Source of the DNA: Motilibacter rhizosphaerae
Lineage (GTDB): Bacteria > Actinomycetota > Actinomycetes > Motilibacterales > Motilibacteraceae
Length of the DNA stretch: 64,000 nucleotides
Assembly: GCF_004216915.1 (NCBI RefSeq)
Contig: NZ_SGXD01000001.1
Location: 1,069,013-1,133,012, forward strand
Reading direction: 5' to 3'
Shown: positions 52,717-60,888 of the stretch, one piece after another
Numbering within the stretch: the stretch's first letter is position 1
Layout: every line of letters starts with the position of its first letter
Notes under the pieces: model-generated
The model's input: the letters and a program-made list of their open reading frames with translations, nothing else
What the model was told of the DNA's origin: nothing
Databases searched by the model: none
Position numbers and translations under genes: made by a program

Positions 52717-53316
52717 GTGTACGAGGGTGTCGTCCAGGACCTCATCGACGAGCTCGGCCGGCTGCCCGGCGTCGGGCCGAAGAGCGCGCAGCGCATCGCC
52801 TTCCACCTGCTCGCCGCCGACCCCGTCGACGTGCGCAGGCTCGTCGTCGCGCTCGAGCAGGTCAAGGAGAAGGTCCGCTTCTGCCGGGTGTGCGGCAACG
52901 TCGCGGAGGAGGTGGAGTGCCGCATCTGCCGCGACGCCCGGCGCGACCTCAGCGTCATCTGCGTGGTCGAGGAGTCCAAGGACGTCGTGGCGATCGAGCG
53001 GACCCGCGAGTTCCGCGGCCGCTACCACGTGCTCGGCGGCGCGATCAGCCCCATCGAGGGCGTCGGCCCCGACGACCTGCGCATCCGGGAGTTGCTCGCG
53101 CGGCTCGCAGATGGCACGGTGACCGAGTTGATCCTGGCCACCGACCCCAACCTCGAGGGCGAGGCCACGGCCACCTACCTCGCGCGCATCCTCAAGCCGA
53201 TGGGGCTGCGCGTCACACGGCTCGCGAGCGGGCTGCCGGTGGGTGGCGACCTGGAGTACGCCGACGAGGTCACCCTCGGACGCGCTTTCGAAGGAAGGCG
53301 ACTTCTCGATGTCTGA
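52717..53316 (+). CDS. recR: Recombination protein RecR
   Basis: This 199-residue protein has the N-terminal helix-hairpin-helix ([17 protein letters not shown]), the four-Cys zinc finger (CRVCG, CRIC) and a Toprim domain ([12 protein letters not shown], then [17 protein letters not shown]). RecR forms a clamp with RecO/RecF to load RecA at gaps. AGGAG precedes the GTG. It lies 46 bp after dnaX and overlaps the DUF5063 gene by eight bases. Confidence 0.96.
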   Translation: MYEGVVQDLIDELGRLPGVGPKSAQRIAFHLLAADPVDVRRLVVALEQVKEKVRFCRVCGNVAEEVECRICRDARRDLSVICVVEESKDVVAIERTREFRGRYHVLGGAISPIEGVGPDDLRIRELLARLADGTVTELILATDPNLEGEATATYLARILKPMGLRVTRLASGLPVGGDLEYADEVTLGRAFEGRRLLDV

Positions 53317-53959
53317 CACGACTGCCGGCTCGGAGACCGGCGGCGCGGGCCAGGAGGACTGGACCGACTTCGCGGCGGAGATCTCCGACCAGGTCGAGAG
53401 CTTCGTGCTGGCCGTGCGCGAGATCTCCGCGGGCCAGAGCCCGGAGACGGCGATCTCGCTGCTGCTGCTGGAGGTGTCCCAGGTCCTGCTCGCGGGGGCC
53501 CGGCTCGGCGCCGTCCAGGACGTCGTCCCGGACGAGCGCTTCGAGCCCGACACCGGCGGCGACGCGGACCTCGAGGCCGTGCGCACGTCGCTCGCGGCGC
53601 TGCTCGAGCCGGTCGACGAGTACGCCGAGGTCTTCGACCCCTACGCCGACCCGCCCGAGGTCGTCACCACGACGCTGTCCGACGACGTCGCCGACGTGCT
53701 CGTCGACCTCGTCCACGGGCTGCAGCACTACAAGGCCGGCCGCGTGGTCGAGGCCCTCTGGTGGTGGCAGTTCTCCTACCTGTCCAACTGGGGCTCCACG
53801 GCGAGCGCCGCGCTGCGCGCGCTGCAGTCGATCATCAGCCACGTCCGCCTCGACTCCACCGTCGAGCACGACGACGAGCTGCTCGCCGAGGACCGCCTGC
53901 TCGCGCAGACGGTGGCCGACGCGGTGGCGCCGCCGCAGGGCTACGTCCCCCGCCACTAG
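53309..53959 (+). CDS. DUF5063 protein
   Basis: This 216-residue acidic helical protein ([58 protein letters not shown]) matches DUF5063, found after recR in many actinobacteria. It has no known function. The ATG overlaps recR; AAGGAAGG lies about ten bases upstream. Confidence 0.82.
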   Translation: MSDTTAGSETGGAGQEDWTDFAAEISDQVESFVLAVREISAGQSPETAISLLLLEVSQVLLAGARLGAVQDVVPDERFEPDTGGDADLEAVRTSLAALLEPVDEYAEVFDPYADPPEVVTTTLSDDVADVLVDLVHGLQHYKAGRVVEALWWWQFSYLSNWGSTASAALRALQSIISHVRLDSTVEHDDELLAEDRLLAQTVADAVAPPQGYVPRH

Positions 53960-54037
53960 CCGCTGCCAGCGGGCCCTGCCACCGGCCGCTGCCAGCGGGC
54001 CCTGCCACCGGCCGTTGCCAGCGGGCCGTGCCACCAG
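53960..54037. repeat. Three 26-bp tandem repeats
   Basis: Unit CCGCTGCCAGCGGGCCCTGC plus CACCGG occurs twice exactly (53960-53985, 53986-54011) and once with three changes (54012-54037), starting one base after the DUF5063 stop. Each unit contains a small GCTGCCAGC palindrome-like core. Non-coding. Confidence 0.9.
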
Positions 54038-54039
54038 CC

Positions 54040-54074
54040 GTCGGCGCCCCGGGGGAGTCCCCCGGGGCGCCGAC
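54040..54074. terminator. Bidirectional terminator
   Basis: A 16-bp perfect stem (54040-54055 with 54059-54074) around AGT lies between the convergent DUF5063 and MFS genes. Confidence 0.85.
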
Positions 54075-54101
54075 GCCGCTCGGCCCAGCGGCCGACGGGC
54101 C

Positions 54102-55658
54102 TCAGCCGGTCGTGGCCGGCTCGGCGGCCGTCCCCTCCGGAGCCGTCCCCCGCGCGGCCGACCCCTCCGTGCGGGCGGCGGGCAGCAGCCCGTCGACGAC
54201 CGCGGGTGCGGCGACCCCCGCGCGCCGCGCCCGCAGGACCTTGACGAGGCCCGGCAGCGTGACGACGAAGCCGAGGACCGCGGCGGTGATGCTCACCGTC
54301 GTGCCGCTGACGTACGCGTCGAGCGTCCGCTGCGGGGTGGGCGACGAGCCGGACGAGCTGTCGAGCACGGCCGTCGTGACGGCGAGGAAGAGCGCGCCGC
54401 CGATCTGCGTGGAGGTCTGGACGAGGCCCGAGGCGAGCCCCTGCTCCTCGTCGGCCACGCCGGCGGTGGCCGCGGTGTTGACCGCGGCGAAGCTCAGCGC
54501 GAAGCCCAGGCCGAGGGGCAGCACGGCGGGGAGCACGACGCCGAGGTAGCCCGTCTCCAGCCCGATGCGGCGGAACAGCGCGTAGCCGAGCACGAAGGCG
54601 GCCATGCCGAGCGCGAGCGGGACCAGCGGCCCGTACCTGTCGATGAGGCGCCCGACCAGCGGCGCTGCGGCCACGACGAGCAGGCCCATCGGCAGCAGCC
54701 CGAAGGCCATCTCCAGCGCGGACCAGCCCAGCGTCCGCTGCAGGTAGAGCGAGGCGATGAACTGGAAGCCGACGTACCCGCCGAAGATCGTCGCGGCGGT
54801 GAGGTTGGCGGCGACCAGGCCGGGGGTGCGCAGGACGCCGAGGCGGACGAGCGGGGCTGCGGAGCGCAGCTCGACGACGGTGAACAGCGCGACGAGCAGC
54901 CCGGCGAGCACGAAGCCGCCGACCGTCACCGGCGAGCCCCAGCCCTCGTCGGGCGCGCGGACGACGGTGACGACGAGCGCGAGCAGGGCGGCGGTGACGG
55001 AGGCCGCCCCCGGGACGTCGTACGTCCGGTGCGCCACCGTGGGAGCGGGCTCGTCGCGCGGCACGAAGCGGGCCCCCAGGGCGAGCAGGACCAGCGCCAG
55101 CGGCCCGGGGACGATGAACGGCAGGCGCCAGGCGACCGAGGTGAGCAGCCCGCCGAGGACGAGGCCGAGCGAGAACCCGCTCGCCGCCGTGGCGGTGTAG
55201 ACGGAGAGCGCCTTCGTGCGGGCGTGGCCCTCGGGGAAGCGCGTCGTGATGATCGACAGGGTCGCGGGCGCGGTGAACGCGGCGGCGGCGCCCTTGACGA
55301 AGCGGGCGACGACGAGCAGCGTGCCGTCGTCGGCGACGCCCGTCAGCAGGCTGGCGACGGCGAAGACGCCGAGCCCGGCGAGCAGGACGGAGCGGCGGCC
55401 GAGCAGGTCGCTGGAGCGGCCGCCCAGCAGCAGGAACCCGCCGTAGCCGAGGACGTAGCCGCTGACGACCCACTGCAGGGTGCTGGGACCGAGGTCGAGC
55501 GCCCGTCCGACGGACGGCAGGGCGACACCGACCATCGACACGTCGAGGCCGTCGAGGAAGACGGTGCCGCAGAGCACGAGCAGGAGCAGCCAGCCGCGGC
55601 GCCCGAGGCCTGCGGCGGGGGTCGGAGGAGCGGTGCTGACGACGGGTGTGCGTGTCAT
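54102..55658 (-). CDS. MFS transporter (DHA2-like)
   Basis: This 518-residue exporter has about 14 hydrophobic segments, the family start GTVFLDGLDVSMVGVALPSVG, motif A DLLGRRS and motif C ATAASGFSLGLVLGG. ATG 55658 is chosen; the frame extends nine codons further into the palindromic operator. It is divergent from a MarR regulator, which very likely controls it. The C-terminus ends in an Ala/Thr/Gly-rich tail. The substrate is unknown, probably a drug or metabolite. Confidence 0.88.
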   Translation of the reverse strand: MTRTPVVSTAPPTPAAGLGRRGWLLLLVLCGTVFLDGLDVSMVGVALPSVGRALDLGPSTLQWVVSGYVLGYGGFLLLGGRSSDLLGRRSVLLAGLGVFAVASLLTGVADDGTLLVVARFVKGAAAAFTAPATLSIITTRFPEGHARTKALSVYTATAASGFSLGLVLGGLLTSVAWRLPFIVPGPLALVLLALGARFVPRDEPAPTVAHRTYDVPGAASVTAALLALVVTVVRAPDEGWGSPVTVGGFVLAGLLVALFTVVELRSAAPLVRLGVLRTPGLVAANLTAATIFGGYVGFQFIASLYLQRTLGWSALEMAFGLLPMGLLVVAAAPLVGRLIDRYGPLVPLALGMAAFVLGYALFRRIGLETGYLGVVLPAVLPLGLGFALSFAAVNTAATAGVADEEQGLASGLVQTSTQIGGALFLAVTTAVLDSSSGSSPTPQRTLDAYVSGTTVSITAAVLGFVVTLPGLVKVLRARRAGVAAPAVVDGLLPAARTEGSAARGTAPEGTAAEPATTG

Positions 55659-55669
55659 GGCTCCACCAT

Positions 55670-55685
55670 ATGCATGCGCATGCAT
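55670..55685. promoter_or_regulatory. MarR operator
   Basis: ATGCATGCGCATGCAT is a perfect 16-bp palindrome in the 55-bp spacer between the MFS gene and the MarR gene. The marR -10 TATAGT (55701-55706) is 15 bp away. Confidence 0.75.
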
Positions 55686-55713
55686 GGATCGTCAACGGGG
55701 TATAGTCGAGGAC

Positions 55714-56109
55714 GTGGCAGCAGGCACGGGTGCAGCGGTCGGCGAGGACCTCCTCGGCCAGTGGCGCGCGCTGTCCGAGCGCTGCTCCAGGGTCAACGAG
55801 GCGCTCGACCGCGAGCTGACGAGCGGCTACCGGCTCGGCCGGACCGACTACGAGGTCCTCGCCCGCCTCGACGAGGACGAGCACTCCTCGGGCCGCGTCA
55901 CCGAGCTCGCCGACGCGGTCGGGCTGAGCCAGAGCGCGATGTCCCGCCTCGTCGACCGCCTCCAGGGCCAGGGCCTCGTCGAGCGCGCCTGCTGCGAGAC
56001 CGACCGCCGCGGCGTCTTCGTCTCGCTGACGCCCGCGGGACGGGCGCGCGTGTCGGAGGCGCGCCCCGCGTACACCGGCGTGCTGGAGCGGATGCTCGGC
56101 GAGGGCTGA
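55714..56109 (+). CDS. MarR-family transcriptional regulator
   Basis: This 131-residue MarR protein has TELADAVGLSQSAMSRLVDRL as recognition helix and CCETDRRGVFVSLTPAGRARV as wing. GTG 55714 is chosen over ATG 55684 because TATAGT lies seven bases before the GTG and the ATG would be upstream of the promoter, inside the palindrome. It is divergent from the MFS exporter. The adjacent Cys-Cys in the wing could sense oxidants. Confidence 0.87.
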   Translation: MAAGTGAAVGEDLLGQWRALSERCSRVNEALDRELTSGYRLGRTDYEVLARLDEDEHSSGRVTELADAVGLSQSAMSRLVDRLQGQGLVERACCETDRRGVFVSLTPAGRARVSEARPAYTGVLERMLGEG

Positions 56110-56113
56110 GCCC

Positions 56114-56872
56114 TCAGCCCGCCCCGGGCCGCTCCGCGACCACCCACCACGCGGCCGCCTGCAGCGTGAAGGGCGCCGGCGGCAGCAGGGACTCGCACGC
56201 GTCGCGCAGCGCGTCGCGCTCCTGCGGCGAGAGCGCCGTCACGTGGTCGCCCGCCGGGCCGACGCCCATCGTGAAGGGCTCCCACCACTCCTCGAAGGTC
56301 GCGAAGCGGCACTCGACGACGAGGTCGGCGTCGACCTGCGGCTCCAGCCCCGCCGCGCGCACGAGCTCGGCGAGCGAGCCGGCGCGTACGCCGGGGCGGG
56401 CGAGGTCGACGTCGGCGAGGTCGCTGGGCTGCGCAGCGGTCCAGAAGGGGTCGATGGGCGAGCGGAGGTGGTCCCAGACGCTGACCGCGACGCGGCCGCC
56501 CGGCCGGACGACGCGCGCCATCTCGCGCAGCCCCGCGAGCGGGTCCGCCATGAAGTGGACGACGAGCTGCGCGACCACGAGGTCGTAGGACGCGTCCGCG
56601 AACGGCAGGGACTCGGCCGCCGCCGTCGCGGTCGCCACGCCCGGCAGCCGCTCGGCGAGCGCGGCCACGAAGCGGGGCGAGGGGTCCACCGCGGTGACCG
56701 CCGCCGCGCCGACCCGCGCGACGAGGCGGGTGGTCAGCGCCCCCGGCCCGCACCCCACGTCGAGCACCCGCGTCCCCGGGGACGGGTCCAGCGCCGCGAC
56801 CGCGGCGTCGGCGAGCGGGCTGGACCAGCGGCCCATGAAGCGGTCGTACGCGTCCGGCGAGTCGAAGGCCAC
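56114..56872 (-). CDS. SAM-dependent methyltransferase (class I)
   Basis: This 252-residue protein has motif I VLDVGCGPGALT, AVDPSPRFV, SYDLVVAQLVVHFM and VVRPGGRVAVSVWD, the UbiE/Methyltransf_11 type. The substrate is unknown. GTG 56872 has a -10-like CAGAGT six bases upstream and no Shine-Dalgarno. It is convergent with the MarR gene (four bases between stops) and divergent from aspartokinase. Confidence 0.85.
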   Translation of the reverse strand: MAFDSPDAYDRFMGRWSSPLADAAVAALDPSPGTRVLDVGCGPGALTTRLVARVGAAAVTAVDPSPRFVAALAERLPGVATATAAAESLPFADASYDLVVAQLVVHFMADPLAGLREMARVVRPGGRVAVSVWDHLRSPIDPFWTAAQPSDLADVDLARPGVRAGSLAELVRAAGLEPQVDADLVVECRFATFEEWWEPFTMGVGPAGDHVTALSPQERDALRDACESLLPPAPFTLQAAAWWVVAERPGAG

Positions 56873-57049
56873 GGAGCCACTCTGGAGGACGCGACGGTCC
56901 CGCGTCACGGGCCGGCGGGCGATCCGCCCGGTCGGGCCGCAACTCGCGCGCGTCGGCGCGTGCCGCGCCGGTAGACTCGGCCCCTGCACGGGACCGCTGG
57001 CCGCTCGCGGTCGCCGTCCCTCCCCGTCCGCATCCCGGAAGGCAGATCC

Positions 57050-58342
57050 GTGGGCCTGGTCGTGCAGAAGTACGGCGGTTCCTCCGTCGCTGACGCCGCG
57101 AGCGTCAAGCGCGTCGCGCAGCGGATCGCCGCCACGAAGCGCGCGGGCCACGACGTGGTCGTCGTCGTCTCCGCGATGGGCGACACGACCGACGAGCTCA
57201 TCGACCTCGCCGAGCAGGTCACCCCCGTCCCCGGGGGGCGCGAGCTCGACATGCTGCTCACCGCCGGCGAGCGGATCTCCATGGCCGTCGTCGCCATGGC
57301 GCTGGGCAACCTGGGCGTCGAGGCCCGCTCCTTCACGGGCTCGCAGGCCGGCGTCATCACCGACTCGGCCCACGGCAAGGCGCGCATCATCGACGTGACG
57401 CCGGGGCGGATCCGGGAGGCGCTCGCCGACGGCGCCATCGCGATCGTCGCCGGCTTCCAGGGCGTCAGCCAGGACACCAAGGACATCACCACGCTCGGCC
57501 GCGGCGGGTCGGACACGACCGCCGTGGCGCTCGCCGCCGCGCTCGACGCCGAGGTCTGCGAGATCTACACCGACGTCGACGGCGTCTTCTCCGCCGACCC
57601 GCGCATCGTGCCCGCGGCCCGCAAGCTGCCGCGCCTCGCGTACGAGGAGATGCTCGAGATGGCCGCGTGCGGCGCGAAGGTGCTGCACCTGCGCTGCGTG
57701 GAGTACGCCCGCCGCTTCTCCCTGCCGATCCACGTCCGCTCGTCGTTCAGCGACCGGACCGGCACGTGGGTGACCGACATCAGCAGGACCGACCCGAGCA
57801 GCACCCAGGAGGGTTCCGACGTGGAGCAGCCGATCATCTCGGCGGTCGCGCACGACCGCAGCGAGGCCAAGGTGACGGTGGTCGGGGTCCCCGACAAGCC
57901 GGGCGAGGCGGCGCGGATCTTCCGCGCCGTCGCCGAGGCGGGCACCAACATCGACATGATCGTGCAGAACGTCTCGTCGGTGGCGACGGGCCGCGCGGAC
58001 ATCTCCTTCACGCTGCCCAAGACCGACGGCACGAGCGCCGTGGCCGCCCTGCGCAAGGTGCAGCCGGCGATCGGGTTCGAGGACATCCTCTTCGACGACG
58101 GCATCGGCAAGGTCTCGCTCATCGGCGCAGGCATGCGCTCGCACCCGGGCGTCTCCGCGACGTTCTTCGACGCGCTCGCCACCGCGGGCGTCAACGTCGA
58201 GATCATCTCGACCTCCGAGATCCGCATCTCGGTGGTCGTGCGCGCCGAGTCCGTCGACGAGGCGGTCCGCGCCATCCACACCGCCTTCGACCTCGACGAC
58301 CCCGACGGCGCTGCCGTCGTCTACGGAGGGACCGGCCGATGA
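57050..58342 (+). CDS. lysC: Aspartokinase
   Basis: This 430-residue enzyme phosphorylates aspartate, the first step to lysine, threonine, methionine and diaminopimelate. [23 protein letters not shown] and [14 protein letters not shown] mark the catalytic domain; two ACT domains follow from about residue 265. An in-frame GTG at 57821 with AGGAGGG eight bases before it could start a separate beta subunit (ACT domains only), as in related actinobacteria. TAGACT (56972-56977) is a possible -10 with a 70-nt leader. The stop overlaps the asd ATG. Confidence 0.95.
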   Translation: MGLVVQKYGGSSVADAASVKRVAQRIAATKRAGHDVVVVVSAMGDTTDELIDLAEQVTPVPGGRELDMLLTAGERISMAVVAMALGNLGVEARSFTGSQAGVITDSAHGKARIIDVTPGRIREALADGAIAIVAGFQGVSQDTKDITTLGRGGSDTTAVALAAALDAEVCEIYTDVDGVFSADPRIVPAARKLPRLAYEEMLEMAACGAKVLHLRCVEYARRFSLPIHVRSSFSDRTGTWVTDISRTDPSSTQEGSDVEQPIISAVAHDRSEAKVTVVGVPDKPGEAARIFRAVAEAGTNIDMIVQNVSSVATGRADISFTLPKTDGTSAVAALRKVQPAIGFEDILFDDGIGKVSLIGAGMRSHPGVSATFFDALATAGVNVEIISTSEIRISVVVRAESVDEAVRAIHTAFDLDDPDGAAVVYGGTGR

Positions 58343-59427
58343 GCATCGCCCCGATCGCACGCCGGGACGGCCGGCCCACCCTCGCCGTCGTCGGCGCCAC
58401 CGGTGCCGTGGGCACCGTCATGCTCGAGATCCTCAGCTCGCGCGAGGACGTCTGGGGCGACATCCGGCTCATCGCCTCCGCGCGCAGCGCGGGCAAGCGC
58501 CTGACCGTGCGCGGCGAGGAGCTCGAGGTCGTCGCCCTGTCCGAGGAGGCGTTCGAGGGCGTCGACGTCGCGATGTTCGACGTCCCCGACGAGGTCTCCG
58601 CGCAGTGGGCGCCGGTCGCCGCGGCCAAGGGCGCGGTCGCCGTCGACAACTCCGGGGCGTTCCGCATGGACCCTGACGTCCCGCTGGTCGTGCCGGAGGT
58701 CAACGCCGCGGCAGCCAAGGACCGCCCGCGCGGCATCATCAGCAACCCCAACTGCACGACGCTGTCGATGATCGTCGCGCTCGGCGCCCTCCACCGGGAG
58801 TACGCCCTCGCCGAGCTCGTCGTCGCGTCGTACCAAGCGGCCTCCGGCGCCGGCCAGCCCGGCATCGACGCCCTTCGCGAGCAGATCCGCAAGGTCGCCG
58901 GCGACGACACGCTCGGCACGAAGGCGGGAGACGTGCGCCGGGTCGTGGGCGACGGCGGCCCGTTCCCCGCGCCGCTCGCGCTCAACGTCGTGCCGTGGGC
59001 GGGCTCGCTCAAGGACGGCGGCTGGTCGAGCGAGGAGCTCAAGGTGCGCAACGAGTCGCGCAAGATCCTCGGCCTGCCCGAGCTGCGCGTCTCGGCCACG
59101 TGCGTCCGGGTCCCGGTCATCACCACGCACTCGCTCGCCGTGCACGCGGTCTTCGAGTCCGAGGTCGACCAGGCCCGCGCGCAGGAGGTCCTCGCGCACT
59201 CGCCGGGCGTCGTGCTCTGCGACGACCCCGCGAACTACGAGTTCCCGACGCCCGCCGACGTCGTCGGCACCGACCCGACGTGGGTCGGGCGCGTACGCCG
59301 CTCGCTGGACGACCCGCGCGCGCTGGACCTGTTCCTCTGCGGGGACAACCTGCGCAAGGGTGCCGCGCTCAACACCGCGCAGATCGCCGAGGTCGTCGCC
59401 GCGGAGCTGAACCCGCCCCGCACCTGA
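58339..59427 (+). CDS. asd: Aspartate-semialdehyde dehydrogenase
   Basis: This 362-residue enzyme reduces aspartyl phosphate to the semialdehyde with NADPH. It has VVGATGAVG at the start, the nucleophilic Cys in SNPNCTT and the distal His region TTHSLAVH. The ATG overlaps the lysC stop (ATGA) and GGAGGG lies upstream, so both steps are made together. A very strong terminator follows. Confidence 0.95.
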   Translation: MSIAPIARRDGRPTLAVVGATGAVGTVMLEILSSREDVWGDIRLIASARSAGKRLTVRGEELEVVALSEEAFEGVDVAMFDVPDEVSAQWAPVAAAKGAVAVDNSGAFRMDPDVPLVVPEVNAAAAKDRPRGIISNPNCTTLSMIVALGALHREYALAELVVASYQAASGAGQPGIDALREQIRKVAGDDTLGTKAGDVRRVVGDGGPFPAPLALNVVPWAGSLKDGGWSSEELKVRNESRKILGLPELRVSATCVRVPVITTHSLAVHAVFESEVDQARAQEVLAHSPGVVLCDDPANYEFPTPADVVGTDPTWVGRVRRSLDDPRALDLFLCGDNLRKGAALNTAQIAEVVAAELNPPRT

Positions 59428-59432
59428 CCGTC

Positions 59433-59489
59433 CCCGACGTCGTGGCCCTGGTGCGGTGCTGGAGCACGCACCAGGGCCACGACGTCGGG
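59433..59489. terminator. Very long perfect hairpin terminator
   Basis: Arms 59433-59454 and 59468-59489 pair over 22 bp without mismatch, and the 13-base loop holds a further small stem. It lies between the convergent asd and histidine kinase genes (6 and 7 bp from their stops) and probably serves both. Confidence 0.9.
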
Positions 59490-59496
59490 TGCCGGG

Positions 59497-60888
59497 TCAG
59501 CGGGGCGGGCCGATCCGCCGCGGCAGGTGCACGCTCAGCACGGTGTCGCCGGGGCGCGAGGTGATGGTGACCGTGCCGCCGTGCCGGTCCTGAACGATGC
59601 GCCGCGCGATGTCGAGGCCGAGGCCCGTCCCCCTGCCGACGGGCTTGGTCGTGTAGAACGCCTCGAACGCCCGCGCCGCCACCTCCGGCGGCATCCCGGC
59701 CCCGCTGTCGCCCACCTCGACGACGACCCCCTCGCCGTCGGGACGGGTGCGCAGCCGCAGCGTCCCCGCGCCGTCCATCGCGTCGACGGCGTTGTCGATG
59801 AGGTTCGTCCAGACCTGGTTCAGCTCACCGGCGTACGCCTCGATCTTCGGCACGCCCGCGTCGAAGTCACGCACCACGTCGACCCCGCGCAGCTTGTGGC
59901 CGAGCATCACCAGCGTGCTCTCGAGCCCCTCGGTGACGTCGATGAGCTGCACCGAGCCGCGGTCCATCTGGGAGTACGACCGCACGGCGTCGACCAGCTC
60001 GGAGACCCGGCGGGTGGACTCCTTCGTCGAGCGCAGCAGGGCGGCCGTGGTGACCGTGCTCGCGACCCAGCGCAGGGCGGGCTCCAGGGCGGCCGAGCCG
60101 ACGGCCTCCTCGGCGCGCTCGCACCAGCCGACGTCCGCCCCTGCCGCAGCCAGGGCCGGCGCGAGGTCCCAGGCCAGCTCGACGTCGTGCGACTCCAGCC
60201 AGGAGCCGAGCTCCTCCTCCTGGTCGGCGAGCTCCAGCGGGTCGACGGGGCCCGCCGGCGGGGCGAGCGAGCTGCGCAGCGCGTCCAGCCCGGTGAACTG
60301 GTCGGCGGCGATCCCCGCGCGGGCGAGGTCGCGCAGCGCGTCGAGCAGCTCGCCTGCGGTCGCGGCGAGGGAGTCGACCGCCCGCGTCGCCGCCGCGGCC
60401 GGGTTGTTGAGCTCGTGCGCGAGCCCGGCGGCGAGCGTCCCCAGCGCCACCAGCGACTCGCGCTGCCGCGCCGTGGCCTCGGCGTTGCGGGCGGTGTTGA
60501 AGACGCCGGCGACGATGTGCCCGCTCAACGGGGACCAGCTGTCGCTGAGCCGCCGCAGGTCCGCCGACGGTACGCGCAGGACCCGGCCCGGGGTGACGCC
60601 CCGCGCGCTCGGGAGGTAGACCGCGTTCTCGTCCCAGCCCCGGAACCCGCCGACCCACCGCCCCGGCTGGTCGAGGCGGGCGACGACGACGTCCTCGGGC
60701 CCGACCCGGCGCAGCAGCTCGACCTCGCCCTCGAGCAGCACCCACCAGTGCTCGGCCGGGTCGCCCTGGTGGAAGAGGTCGACGCCGCGCTCGACGGGGA
60801 CCTCCTCGCCGACCGCGGCGAGCTCGGCCAGCTGCCCGTCCGTCACGCCGTCGAACAGCGGGATCCCGCGCAGGTCCTCCGCGCGCAT
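59497..60888 (-). CDS. Soluble sensor histidine kinase with cyclic-nucleotide-binding-type domain
   Basis: This kinase of about 463 residues has no membrane segment. An N-terminal cNMP-binding-type beta-roll (about 1-125: IPLFDGVTDGQLAEL, FHQGDPAEHWWVLLEGEVELL) precedes a HisKA-like box LAHELNNPAAAATRAV (His about 158) and a C-terminal HATPase (NLIDNAVDAMDG, GDSGAGMPP, GRGTGLGLDIARRI). The start is ATG 60888, sharing a base with the previous stop (TGATG), or GTG 60891. It pairs with the receiver-flavoprotein upstream. The ligand of the beta-roll is not determinable. Confidence 0.88.
   Translation of the reverse strand: MRAEDLRGIPLFDGVTDGQLAELAAVGEEVPVERGVDLFHQGDPAEHWWVLLEGEVELLRRVGPEDVVVARLDQPGRWVGGFRGWDENAVYLPSARGVTPGRVLRVPSADLRRLSDSWSPLSGHIVAGVFNTARNAEATARQRESLVALGTLAAGLAHELNNPAAAATRAVDSLAATAGELLDALRDLARAGIAADQFTGLDALRSSLAPPAGPVDPLELADQEEELGSWLESHDVELAWDLAPALAAAGADVGWCERAEEAVGSAALEPALRWVASTVTTAALLRSTKESTRRVSELVDAVRSYSQMDRGSVQLIDVTEGLESTLVMLGHKLRGVDVVRDFDAGVPKIEAYAGELNQVWTNLIDNAVDAMDGAGTLRLRTRPDGEGVVVEVGDSGAGMPPEVAARAFEAFYTTKPVGRGTGLGLDIARRIVQDRHGGTVTITSRPGDTVLSVHLPRRIGPPR

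Noticed and set aside
56873-57049. A lysine riboswitch or attenuator ahead of lysC.
   Set aside because: The 177-bp spacer contains a possible -10 and a ribosome site but no conserved L-box elements or terminator/antiterminator pair that I can see.
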